In this document: positions 1 through 5,935 of the stretch, piece by piece | Layout of the letters: every line of letters starts with the position of its first letter | Position numbering within the stretch: position 1 is the stretch's first letter | Assembly: GCA_003167475.1 (NCBI GenBank) | Contig: PMTB01000203.1 | Location: forward strand, 1-7,645 | Direction of reading: 5' to 3' | DNA from: a candidate division FCPU426 bacterium | Lineage (GTDB): Bacteria; Oederibacteriota; PGYV01; Palsa-1178 | Length of the DNA stretch: 7,645 bases | Position numbers and translations under genes: made by a program | Notes under the pieces: generated by a model | What the model was told of the DNA's origin: nothing | Database searches by the model: none | Seen by the model: only the letters and a program-made list of their open reading frames with translations

Positions 1-1525
1 GCTTCCTGTAGGCTTTATAATCTATCCCGTGCTTTTTAACCCTTAGACCCATGATACGCTCGGTCAAACCAAGTTCCTTTGCGGCTATTGTCATATTCCC
101 TTTCGCGCTTTTAAGTTTTTCAACTATCATCTCATACTCCACCGTCTCTATGACCTTGTCCAGAACCCCCGTATGCTGCGTGCGGCTTGAACCTGCCGTC
201 TGCAGGCTTGGAGGCAGGTGATACGCGTGTATCACCCCATCGGTGGAAAATATGACCGCGCGTTCAATGCAGTTCTCCAGCTCGCGGACATTGCCCGGCC
301 AGTTATAGTCTATCAAAAGGTCCATGGCAGTAGTGGATATGCGTTTGATGTTCTTTGAGTTCTTGCGCGAATATTTGTCCGTAAAAAAGTCCGCCAGCAG
401 GGGGATGTCCGTCTTTCTGTCCCTTAAAGGCGGCACAATTATCGGGAACACGCTCAGCCTGTAATACAGGTCTTCCCTGAAAGTCTTATTTTTTATCTCA
501 TCGAGCAGGTTCTTGTTTGTGGCCGCTATTATCCTCACATCCACCCTTATGGTTGTGTTGCCGCCGACTTTTTCAAATTCGCGTTCCTGAATGACCCTCA
601 GGAATTTTGCCTGCACCGACGCCCCCAGCTCTCCTATCTCGTCAAGCAGTATAGTGCCCTTGTCCGCCGCTTCAAACCTGCCGTTACGCGCCTTGTATGC
701 GCCTGTATAGGCGCCTTTTTCACACCCGAAAAGTTCAACTTCGGCCAGGTTCTCCGGCAATGCCGCGCAGTTAAATTTTACAAACGGCCCGTCGGCCCTT
801 TTGCTGTTATAATGAATGGCCTGGGCTATAAGTTCCTTGCCCACACCGCTCTCACCCAATATAAGAACCGAAGTATTGGTCAGTGCGACCTGTTCCACCA
901 TGGAATAAACGTCCATCATCGCCTTTGACGACCCTATTATATTGGCGGGTTTAAAACGGTTCTTTAACTCCTCGTGCAGCCTTATATTCTCAACCTTAAG
1001 CGCCTGTTTTTCCTCATATTGTGCCTGGTACAGCCTCATTACCTGGGTTATCATCGCGCTGATGATGGCCAAAACACGTATGTCGTGTTCGGCGTCCCCT
1101 ATATTATCGTATTTTTTATCAAAAGCTATGGTGCCGACAACCTCGTTGCCGCTCTTAACCGGTATGCATAAAAACGAAATACCGCCGTCGTCCTTTCTCC
1201 AGGAACCGGTTTTATTGAGGAACCTGGGTTCAGCCGCGATATTGTCCACGAACATGGGTTCTCCGGTCTCAACGACCTGTCCGGTTATGCCCTCTCCGAC
1301 CTTATACCTGCCGGTTTCCATCCATATATCAGAAAGTCCATAAGCCGCCCGGATCATGATCTCATTGGTTTTTCTGTCCAGGATGGATATCATACCCCGC
1401 TTCATATCAAGCTTTTCAGCGGTTTTAACAAGCACAGATTCCAGCATTTCCTTTAAAGGCTTGTTGTCCACAATGATCTGGCTTATTTCGTATAGTAAAT
1501 CCTCATGTGCTTTGGCAGAGTTCAT
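1..1525 (-). CDS. NifA-type sigma54-dependent activator (GAF, AAA+, Fis-type HTH), C-terminus cut by window edge
   Basis: Enhancer-binding protein that would use ATP hydrolysis to open sigma54-RNA polymerase promoters. 508 codons are visible and the frame is still open at the left edge; family length suggests only a few residues are missing. An N-terminal GAF sensor domain covers about residues 20-165, followed by a charged, probably coiled-coil linker (165-195). The AAA+ domain (about 195-430) shows Walker A GESGVGKE (224-231), the sigma54-contact loop as GAYTGA (271-276) instead of GAFTGA, Walker B ILLDE (D295, E296), AATN (334-337), FREDLYYRL (349-357) and WPGNVREL (409-416). A Fis/NifA-like HTH lies at about 476-499 (AAKELGLTERIMGLRVKKHG). 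The ATG at 1525 was chosen because AGGAG lies 6 nt upstream. No response-regulator receiver domain is present, so the signal probably enters through GAF. The architecture is that of NifA, but no nif gene is in view, so the regulon is unknown. Confidence 0.93.
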   Translation of the reverse strand, partial: MNSAKAHEDLLYEISQIIVDNKPLKEMLESVLVKTAEKLDMKRGMISILDRKTNEIMIRAAYGLSDIWMETGRYKVGEGITGQVVETGEPMFVDNIAAEPRFLNKTGSWRKDDGGISFLCIPVKSGNEVVGTIAFDKKYDNIGDAEHDIRVLAIISAMITQVMRLYQAQYEEKQALKVENIRLHEELKNRFKPANIIGSSKAMMDVYSMVEQVALTNTSVLILGESGVGKELIAQAIHYNSKRADGPFVKFNCAALPENLAEVELFGCEKGAYTGAYKARNGRFEAADKGTILLDEIGELGASVQAKFLRVIQEREFEKVGGNTTIRVDVRIIAATNKNLLDEIKNKTFREDLYYRLSVFPIIVPPLRDRKTDIPLLADFFTDKYSRKNSKNIKRISTTAMDLLIDYNWPGNVRELENCIERAVIFSTDGVIHAYHLPPSLQTAGSSRTQHTGVLDKVIETVEYEMIVEKLKSAKGNMTIAAKELGLTERIMGLRVKKHGIDYKAYRK

Positions 1526-1531
1526 GATAAG

Positions 1532-1588
1532 CTCCTGTAGGAACAATTATTCCTTATTAGGAGTAAGCAAGAATTGTGCCTACAGGAG
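1532..1588 (-). promoter_or_regulatory. 57-bp imperfect palindrome in the activator leader, 3' arm carries its Shine-Dalgarno
   Basis: The arms 1532-1548 and 1572-1588 pair at 16 of 17 positions (one A-G mismatch, 1542/1578). Pairing resumes inward with TT/AA (1550-1551 with 1569-1570) and CTTA/TAAG (1553-1556 with 1564-1567), so most of the element can fold as one hairpin. In the minus-strand transcript the 5' arm begins CTCCTGTAGG and the 3' arm ends CCTACAGGAG. The final AGGAG (1536-1532) is the ribosome binding site of the ATG at 1525, so folding would pair it with an anti-SD-like CTCCT. It could also be a dispersed palindromic repeat inserted between the SDR and activator genes, or act as a processing or attenuation structure. 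It has no U-tract, so it is not a classical terminator. Confidence 0.7.
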
Positions 1589-1612
1589 GGTTATAAACAG
1601 CAATATATGCCA

Positions 1613-1640
1613 ATAATAATGCAATGTTTTTCATTGTAAA
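1613..1640 (-). promoter_or_regulatory. Candidate sigma70-type promoter of the activator gene
   Basis: On the minus strand TTTACA (1640-1635) is separated by 16 bp from TATTAT (1618-1613), each five of six to consensus. Transcription would start near 1606, giving a leader of about 80 nt that contains the 57-bp hairpin. The spacer holds an inverted repeat, CAATG-N5-CATTG (1622-1636), which overlaps the end of the -35 box and could be an operator. The call rests on motif match only. Confidence 0.4.
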
Positions 1641-1703
1641 AATAACAACTGGTTAGAAAACGACCATCATGTGTCAGGATCTATTAACATGACAATTTCA
1701 GTT

Positions 1704-2477
1704 CTACCTTTTGAACATATTATCCTCAAAAGAGCTTACATCGGTATAGTATGCCTTTGCGGTTTCCGCTGATGACGGATTTGTGTATACCTCGGCTATC
1801 GGGTGCAGTATCAAGTCGTATATTATGGCCGCCACTTCCTGCGGTGTCTGACCGTTCATTGGAGGGGCTCCCGGAGGCGGCGGAGGCGTGCCGTGAAGGG
1901 CGTTTTTCGCAAAATCGGTCTGTACCACGCCCGGCATTACCAGCGAAACCTTAATATCCGGGTGAGTCCGCCTTAAGTCCATCCGCAGGTTGGCTGTAAG
2001 GGAATTTACCATGGCTTTGGACGCGCTGTAAGCGGAACGAAAATTTGCAAACGGAACCCTGCCTAAAAATGACGAAACATTGATTATATGCCCCTTGCCT
2101 TCCGCTTTAAAATAATGCGCGGCGATCTGGCTCCCAAAAAAAACCGATTTTACGTTTACGCTTATCATATCGTCAAGGTCCTGTTCCGTTAAATCCATGA
2201 AAGCCCGGCCTATACCCCTTCCCGCGTTGTTAACCCATACATCGATCTTGCCAAAACGCCTCAACGCTTCTTCCTTTATCTTTTCCATATCATCGCGTTT
2301 GGTCACATCGGCTATAACCACGTGCGCGTCTTTGCCGGAGTGCAGGGCCACGGCTTTGAGCCTTTCATGATGCCTTGCAGCAAGCACGACGCTGTGCCCT
2401 TCTGACCCGAGTTTCCTGGATAATTCCGCGCCGATACCGGAGCTAGCTCCGGTCACAACAACAACTTTAGGTTCCAT
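1704..2477 (-). CDS. Classical short-chain dehydrogenase/reductase (SDR)
   Basis: NAD(P)-dependent cytosolic oxidoreductase of 257 aa, the usual length for classical SDRs. The cofactor motif TGASSGIG is at residues 9-16, D57 follows strand 4 (ADVT), and NNAG is at 83-86. The catalytic tetrad is present: N108, Ser at 135/136 (NVSS), Y150 and K154 (YSASK), followed by MPG-x3-T (181-187). After these, where the substrate lid normally lies, is a proline tract (P198-P202, G, A, P205-P206), so substrate cannot be inferred. R35 and H36/H37 after strand 2 would suit NADP(H), but this is weak. The ATG at 2477 is preceded by AAGGAGA (2490-2484) at good spacing, and a promoter lies directly upstream. 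The stop is TAG at 1706-1704, with no clear intrinsic terminator after it. The neighbours give no pathway; it may be a general carbonyl or 3-oxoacyl reductase-like enzyme. Confidence 0.93.
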   Translation of the reverse strand: MEPKVVVVTGASSGIGAELSRKLGSEGHSVVLAARHHERLKAVALHSGKDAHVVIADVTKRDDMEKIKEEALRRFGKIDVWVNNAGRGIGRAFMDLTEQDLDDMISVNVKSVFFGSQIAAHYFKAEGKGHIINVSSFLGRVPFANFRSAYSASKAMVNSLTANLRMDLRRTHPDIKVSLVMPGVVQTDFAKNALHGTPPPPPGAPPMNGQTPQEVAAIIYDLILHPIAEVYTNPSSAETAKAYYTDVSSFEDNMFKR

Positions 2478-2506
2478 ATCTATTCTCCTTTGATTTTTAT
2501 GTAATT

Positions 2507-2535
2507 AATATAACAGAAAAAAACATGATTTGCAA
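2507..2535 (-). promoter_or_regulatory. Candidate sigma70-type promoter of the SDR gene
   Basis: On the minus strand TTGCAA (2535-2530) and TATATT (2512-2507) are separated by exactly 17 bp. The -10 box matches consensus at five of six positions and the -35 at four. A start near 2500 would give a leader of roughly 23 nt containing the AAGGAGA ribosome binding site. A run of seven T residues lies within the spacer. Confidence 0.5.
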
Positions 2536-2541
2536 ATTATG
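2524..2541. promoter_or_regulatory. 18-bp near-palindrome centred on the SDR -35 box (possible operator)
   Basis: The + strand reads CATGATTTGCAAATTATG. The central ten bases ATTTGCAAAT (2528-2537) are a perfect palindrome. After one mismatched pair (2527/2538) the outer CAT/ATG pair again. The centre coincides with the -35 hexamer of the SDR promoter, where a dimeric repressor would block polymerase. No regulator of a matching type is visible in the window. The sequence is AT-rich, so chance is possible. Confidence 0.35.
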
Positions 2542-2554
2542 AATGGGAAGATTT

Positions 2555-2575
2555 GAACACAGAACACAGAACAAC
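2555..2575. repeat. Short 7-bp tandem repeat in the intergenic region
   Basis: GAACACA occurs twice back to back (2555-2561, 2562-2568), followed by a degenerate third copy GAACAAC (2569-2575). It lies just beyond the 3' end of the PorV-like gene and upstream of the SDR promoter. No function is evident. Confidence 0.5.
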
Positions 2576-2582
2576 CAAAGCC

Positions 2583-3827
2583 CTATTCCCTGCTGTTTTT
2601 ATCCATCCATGCCCTTACGGCCTTATCATCCGGCCTTAGTTTCAGGTACTGCTGGAAACACCTGAACGCCTCAACGTTATTTTTTTTCTTTACCATTACG
2701 GCGCCGAGACGTTTCCACGCGTCGGCATAATCAAAATTCTCGTCTATTATTGCCTTGTACTCTTTTTCAGCCGCGTTCAGATTTCCGGCGTTCTCGTAAC
2801 TACCGCCCTGGGCGAGCATATCACGGAGTTGTTCGGGCGTTTTTGCCTGTTTATCTGATTCTTTTTCAACAACGCGCCTTACAGGTTTAAGCATTTCCAC
2901 ATCGGAATTTGGCACCGCAAAATCCATGTTCAAAGTCACCCTATTTGAGACGCCCAGGTCCCCGAATGGCACAAAGGCGTAATCGATCGTAAAATCATTG
3001 ATACCGACGCCGGCGCCCGCCGATAACCCGGTAAGCCCTCCAGTATTATTTTCCCCGAATTTTAACCTGTAACCTGCCCGCAAAAAGAACATTTTAGCGA
3101 ATATATATTCAGCCCCGAGGCTGGCATAAGGCGCGTCCTTGAATATATAATCAAGGTCCATGGCGACGGTCAGCTTGTGTTCCCTTGTACTCAACGCCTG
3201 AAGCGCGGCTCCAGCCCTTACGGCCATTGGCATTGAATATGCCCCGCCTGAACCGATGTTTTGAAGAGTCAAGCCGTATGAAAACTGCTGGGCCTTATAC
3301 ATCGCGGCAAAATCAATGCCAAAACCGGAATATGAATACGTGTCGATAGACTGCATCGCGAATTTCGCCGTAACGCCAAGCGACAATTCCTTCCCTAAGG
3401 ACAAGCCATAGCCGCCGAGTACGGACAGATTGTACGGGTTTACGGCCCCGCCGGTCAAGGCGCCCGATTCATTTACCCTGTTAAAAGAACCGTAATTCAT
3501 ATAAAAAACATCTAGCCCAAGCACTCCAGACCCAAGCGGAAAAGCCGACATAAGGTTCTCGTAATATGAATCCATGAACCATTTGTCAAACTCGACGCTT
3601 ACCTTGATCTTGTTGATCCTGCTTAACCCGGCCGGATTCCAGAATACCGCGCTTGCGTCGTCAGCCACCGCCGTAAAAGCGCCGGCCATGCTTTCCGACC
3701 TGGCCCCGGCACCCGACGTCAGTTCGGGAAATATTATCCCCGCGCTGTCATTGACCGCGGCATTTGAGAAACGGACTAATAAGGAGTGAAAAAATAAAAT
3801 AAGGAATATCAGGAGTGATCTCTTCAT
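2583..3827 (-). CDS. PorV/PorQ-family outer-membrane beta-barrel protein with C-terminal TPR repeats
   Basis: A 414-aa exported protein. A signal peptide covers about residues 1-23 (KR, hydrophobic core, cut after SNA or SNAA). The N-terminal family signature is at about 40-70: GARSESMAGAFTAVADDASA followed by VFWNPAGLS. Alternating amphipathic strands typical of a FadL/PorV-type barrel run to about residue 305 (for example YASLGAEYIFAKMFFLRAGY at 234-253). A charged linker (310-335) leads to about two TPR units (338-405), presumably periplasmic. In type IX secretion, PorV escorts cargo carrying C-terminal sorting domains at the outer membrane; that role here is inferred from family and neighbour. 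The ATG at 3827 overlaps the upstream stop in ATGA, and only a weak, distant GGTGG precedes it, so translational coupling is likely. It could instead be a FadL-like or PorQ-like barrel with another job. The stop is TAG. Confidence 0.85.
   Translation of the reverse strand: MKRSLLIFLILFFHSLLVRFSNAAVNDSAGIIFPELTSGAGARSESMAGAFTAVADDASAVFWNPAGLSRINKIKVSVEFDKWFMDSYYENLMSAFPLGSGVLGLDVFYMNYGSFNRVNESGALTGGAVNPYNLSVLGGYGLSLGKELSLGVTAKFAMQSIDTYSYSGFGIDFAAMYKAQQFSYGLTLQNIGSGGAYSMPMAVRAGAALQALSTREHKLTVAMDLDYIFKDAPYASLGAEYIFAKMFFLRAGYRLKFGENNTGGLTGLSAGAGVGINDFTIDYAFVPFGDLGVSNRVTLNMDFAVPNSDVEMLKPVRRVVEKESDKQAKTPEQLRDMLAQGGSYENAGNLNAAEKEYKAIIDENFDYADAWKRLGAVMVKKKNNVEAFRCFQQYLKLRPDDKAVRAWMDKNSRE
3824..3827 (-). 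other. ATGA stop/start overlap coupling surface protein and PorV-like genes
   Basis: The TGA (3826-3824) ending the surface-protein frame shares bases with the ATG (3827-3825) of the PorV-like gene. Without a strong independent ribosome binding site this indicates a shared mRNA and translational coupling. It also shows that TGA acts as a true stop here: the sorting-like domain ends canonically (KFLVVKNK) just before it. Confidence 0.85.
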
Positions 3828-5884
3828 TTATTTTTTACCACCAGGAACTTATTTATGTCGAATTTTATCCTTGCGCCCGAGGCGCCCGTGGCCCTGATAA
3901 GGTAATAATATGCGCCGGGTGAGAACCTGGACAGGTCAACAATAAACCTGTTATAATCCGAAGCTTCCCCCTGCTGTTCGAGCGAAGCCACCTGCATGCC
4001 CGCGGTATTATATATATACAGGTCAACCCGGGACGCTTCAGGCAGCGAATACGCTATGTTCACGGCGTCCGTTGCCGGCTGGGGGAAAACGTATGACTGG
4101 CCCGTGTTTGCTTTTTGGTAATAAAAAGTGGACGTTGGGGTTATTGTGTAAGTAAGCGTAATAGTGGGCGTTATCGTGGCCGAGAGCGTAACTGTCATGG
4201 TCCTTGTCTGTGTGACAGTCGTGGTCACGGTGAAAGTCGGTGTAATCGTGCCCGTAACTGTCATACTGCTTGTCGCAGTGAAAGTATAAGTGAGCGTCTC
4301 AGTCAATGTTTCCGTAACTGTGACAGTTACGGTAAATGTCGGGGTATCCGTCATGGTGACCGTCGGCGAGTTGGTCATGGTGAAAGTATAGGTCGGCGTG
4401 GATGTGGAAGTTTCCGTGACTGTATCGGTATCCGTGCCTGTCTGGGTAACGGTAAATGTCGGAGAGTCCGTCTGCGTCACGGTAAAAGTCGGGGTTTGAG
4501 TGAATGTCGGAGAATCAGTCCAGGTCTGGGTGATGGTCTGGGTATCCGTGAATGTCGGCGATGCCGTCCATGTCTTGGAAATGGTGGATGTCTCGGTGAT
4601 GGTAGAAGTCGGCGTTATAGTGGCGGTCACGGTAAAAGTCGGGGTCGAAGAGGGCGTGTAAGTTTTCGTAGATGTCGGCGAAGGGCTGTTGGTCGGAGTC
4701 GCTGTGGCAGTCACGGAAAACGTCGGGGACGGAGTCGCCGAGAATGTGGGTGTGCCGGTCGGAGTGGCCGTCGCTGTCGCAGTCGGAGAAACTGTCGCGG
4801 TAAATGTAGGGGTCGGCGAATAAGTGCGCGTAACTGTGGCTGTAAAAGTTCCGGTCCATGTGGGAGTCACTGTCGGGGATACGGTAAAAGTCGGGGACGC
4901 CGTGCGCGTGGGTGTGATGGACATAGTAGGAGAGATCGTCGGGGTTGCGGTCGGTTTCAGGAACATGATAATGACATTGCTTATCCCGTTTATTGACGGT
5001 TTTGATACATCCGCGACGGTTATGGTCTGCGACTGCGGGTTCGAAGTCCCGAAGGATACGCTGAAATTTTTGATGCCCAAATCCCCGGGGATGAACGTAT
5101 AATCGGACGGAAGCACGGCGATAGGGTCCGAAGAGGTGAAATGAACCGTTCCGGAATAATTTGTCAGTGTCTCGCCGTAAGCGTCTTTTGCCCTGACTAT
5201 GGCTGTCACGGGCGTGTTTATGCTTGCCGTGGAAGGTATGGACACCGCGAAAGAAATTACAGGCAGCCCTGTAATTGCCGCGGAAACCGAGACCGCGTCC
5301 GGATTTGTAACCGTCGCGGTTACAAAATGCTGCTGGTATGACCCGATTGCCAGTGTCAGATATGTGACGGCCAATCCGTTAACATCCGTGTTCACGGTCG
5401 CCGGAGTTATGGAGCCGCTGTTCACGGAGAAATCCACCCGTTTATTCTGCAGCGCGGCCGGGACGCCGTTCTGGTCCACTATCTGGGCCGAGACCGTCAC
5501 GACGGACCCAGCGGAAGCGTTAATTGCCGTAGACGGCGAAACGCTGACATAATATGCCGTGGATACCGTCAAAGTGGCGCTTGCCGGGGCGAGCTGGGTA
5601 ACGGCGTTGGTATCCATCCCCTTAAGCACATATGTCCCGGGGAAATGCGACTTGACATTAACCTGCGCCGCGCCGCTTGTGTCGAGTGTGGCCGTTACGC
5701 TGTTGTACCAGTTTACCCCGCCATTGGCCGAGAAAAACACATTTGAAATCCCTGCGGGCTGGGTAACATAAATAAAAACATTGGTATGCCCGGCCGTTGC
5801 CGGCGCGTTATAGTTGCCGGCATCCTTCGCGTTTAAGTAAATTGTCGTTGACATATCCGCCCCCACGGCTATGGGGTTTGGCAA
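3824..5884 (-). CDS. Downstream segment of a large Ig-repeat surface protein: three Ig-like domains, Thr-rich linker, sorting-like C-terminal domain
   Basis: 686 codons if counted from the TTG at 5884. Residues 1-110, 111-208 and 209-310 are bacterial Ig-like (Big_1/invasin-style) domains. Residues 311-586 are a Thr/Ser linker. Residues 587-686 resemble the type IX secretion (Por_Secre_tail-like) C-terminal domain: VFPQPATDAVNI, then VDLYIYNTAGMQVASL, then FSPGAYYYLIRA, ending in KFLVVKNK. This segment is in the same frame as the upstream CDS, separated only by the TGA at 5935-5933 and 16 sense codons. The TTG has no Shine-Dalgarno. An ATG at 5854 has a weak G-rich stretch upstream but would start inside a domain. 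Neither start gives a signal peptide, so independent expression would leave an exported-type protein with no export signal. It is best read as the 3' part of one gene that is mutated, mis-sequenced or read through. The PorV-like gene overlaps its end. Confidence 0.75.
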   Translation of the reverse strand: MPNPIAVGADMSTTIYLNAKDAGNYNAPATAGHTNVFIYVTQPAGISNVFFSANGGVNWYNSVTATLDTSGAAQVNVKSHFPGTYVLKGMDTNAVTQLAPASATLTVSTAYYVSVSPSTAINASAGSVVTVSAQIVDQNGVPAALQNKRVDFSVNSGSITPATVNTDVNGLAVTYLTLAIGSYQQHFVTATVTNPDAVSVSAAITGLPVISFAVSIPSTASINTPVTAIVRAKDAYGETLTNYSGTVHFTSSDPIAVLPSDYTFIPGDLGIKNFSVSFGTSNPQSQTITVADVSKPSINGISNVIIMFLKPTATPTISPTMSITPTRTASPTFTVSPTVTPTWTGTFTATVTRTYSPTPTFTATVSPTATATATPTGTPTFSATPSPTFSVTATATPTNSPSPTSTKTYTPSSTPTFTVTATITPTSTITETSTISKTWTASPTFTDTQTITQTWTDSPTFTQTPTFTVTQTDSPTFTVTQTGTDTDTVTETSTSTPTYTFTMTNSPTVTMTDTPTFTVTVTVTETLTETLTYTFTATSSMTVTGTITPTFTVTTTVTQTRTMTVTLSATITPTITLTYTITPTSTFYYQKANTGQSYVFPQPATDAVNIAYSLPEASRVDLYIYNTAGMQVASLEQQGEASDYNRFIVDLSRFSPGAYYYLIRATGASGARIKFDINKFLVVKNK
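3827..4126 (-). other. Type IX secretion-like C-terminal sorting domain (encoded region)
   Basis: Final 100 residues of the surface protein. Features shared with the Por_Secre_tail/FlgD-Ig-like tail family are an aromatic-P-x-P opening (FPQP), a strand ending in YNTAGMQV, an LS-x-F-SPGAYYY turn-strand, and a terminal basic-hydrophobic K-F-L-V-V-K strand. The domain directly follows the linker and abuts the PorV-like gene. In known systems such domains direct passage through the outer membrane and anchoring. A non-secretory cell-surface Ig fold is the alternative. Confidence 0.6.
4127..4954 (-). repeat. Period-6 coding repeat: 276-residue linker with Thr/Ser at every second position
   Basis: Translated on the minus strand (residues 311-586 of the downstream segment), every even-numbered residue from 312 to 586 is Thr or Ser: 138 consecutive positions, about 119 Thr and 19 Ser, with no register slip. 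Odd positions vary: about 30 Pro, otherwise mostly V, A, F, I, Y, Q and some acidic residues. Twelve of the 19 register-position serines precede Pro (SPT units). All four Thr codons occur within the first few repeats from the 4127 end, so this is not a recent simple-sequence expansion. Similar linkers in other bacteria are extended, often O-glycosylated stalks; glycosylation is inferred only. The G/T-rich + strand generates spurious Arg/Gly-rich frames here. Confidence 0.9.
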
Positions 5885-5932
5885 TATGGAATAAGCGGTC
5901 GCCGTGGTGGCGCCGGCTATAATTATGGTTTT

Positions 5933-5935
5933 TCA
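5933..5935 (-). other. In-frame TGA interrupting the surface-protein gene
   Basis: Read on the minus strand, the frame runs ...NSTGLL-TGA-KTIIIAGATTATAYSI-LPNPIAVGAD... with no shift. The stop lies in the last strand of the fourth Ig-like domain. Matching positions in domains 2 and 3 read AGISAASATIYV and AGLAPGITYVTT, so KTIIIAG completes the strand that the stop cuts. It is the only internal TGA in more than 3.8 kb of this frame. Options are a nonsense mutation, a base-calling error, or readthrough. Confidence 0.9.

Noticed and set aside
1..12. Left-edge GCTTCCTGTAGG resembling one arm of the 1532-1588 palindrome
   Set aside because: Only about ten bases match, they lie inside the coding frame, and the other arm would be outside the window.
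1600..1612. Sigma54-like -24/-12 promoter on the minus strand (TTGGCATATATTGCT)
   Set aside because: The GG and GC dinucleotides are 8 bp apart instead of the required 10, so it would not be read as a sigma54 promoter.
942..1616. Three + strand open frames opposite the activator gene
   Set aside because: They are antisense to a GAF/AAA+ protein with all motifs intact, and show no recognisable domains.
2516..2541. Intrinsic terminator of the PorV-like gene (palindrome followed by seven T on the minus strand)
   Set aside because: The palindrome is AT-rich with no loop and only a weak stem; the elements fit a promoter/operator better.
4127..4954. TxT ice-binding (antifreeze) array
   Set aside because: Known TxT ice-binding proteins need regular coil-length spacing with turns or disulfides; here Thr repeats every two residues without Cys or periodic Gly turns.
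4127..4954. CRISPR-like repeat array
   Set aside because: The repetition is a degenerate 6-bp coding period without uniform direct repeats or unique spacers.
4115..4996. Long + strand Arg/Gly/Cys-rich open frame opposite the Thr-rich linker, plus a 114-codon minus-strand frame (4515-4859) rich in Asp/His/Tyr
   Set aside because: Both arise from the period-6 repeat read in other frames; they have odd composition and no domain, and the real frame continues intact through both flanks.
5885..5935. Selenocysteine insertion at the in-frame TGA, with a short GC-rich stem (CGCC-N5-GGCG plus three pairs) downstream
   Set aside because: The position aligns with variable small residues in sister Ig domains, not a redox site; the stem is short and bulged, and no selenoprotein family matches.
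3824..5935. Alternative genetic code with TGA as sense
   Set aside because: The same frame ends at TGA immediately after a canonical sorting-type C-terminus and overlaps the next ATG; no other internal TGA occurs in the window's genes.
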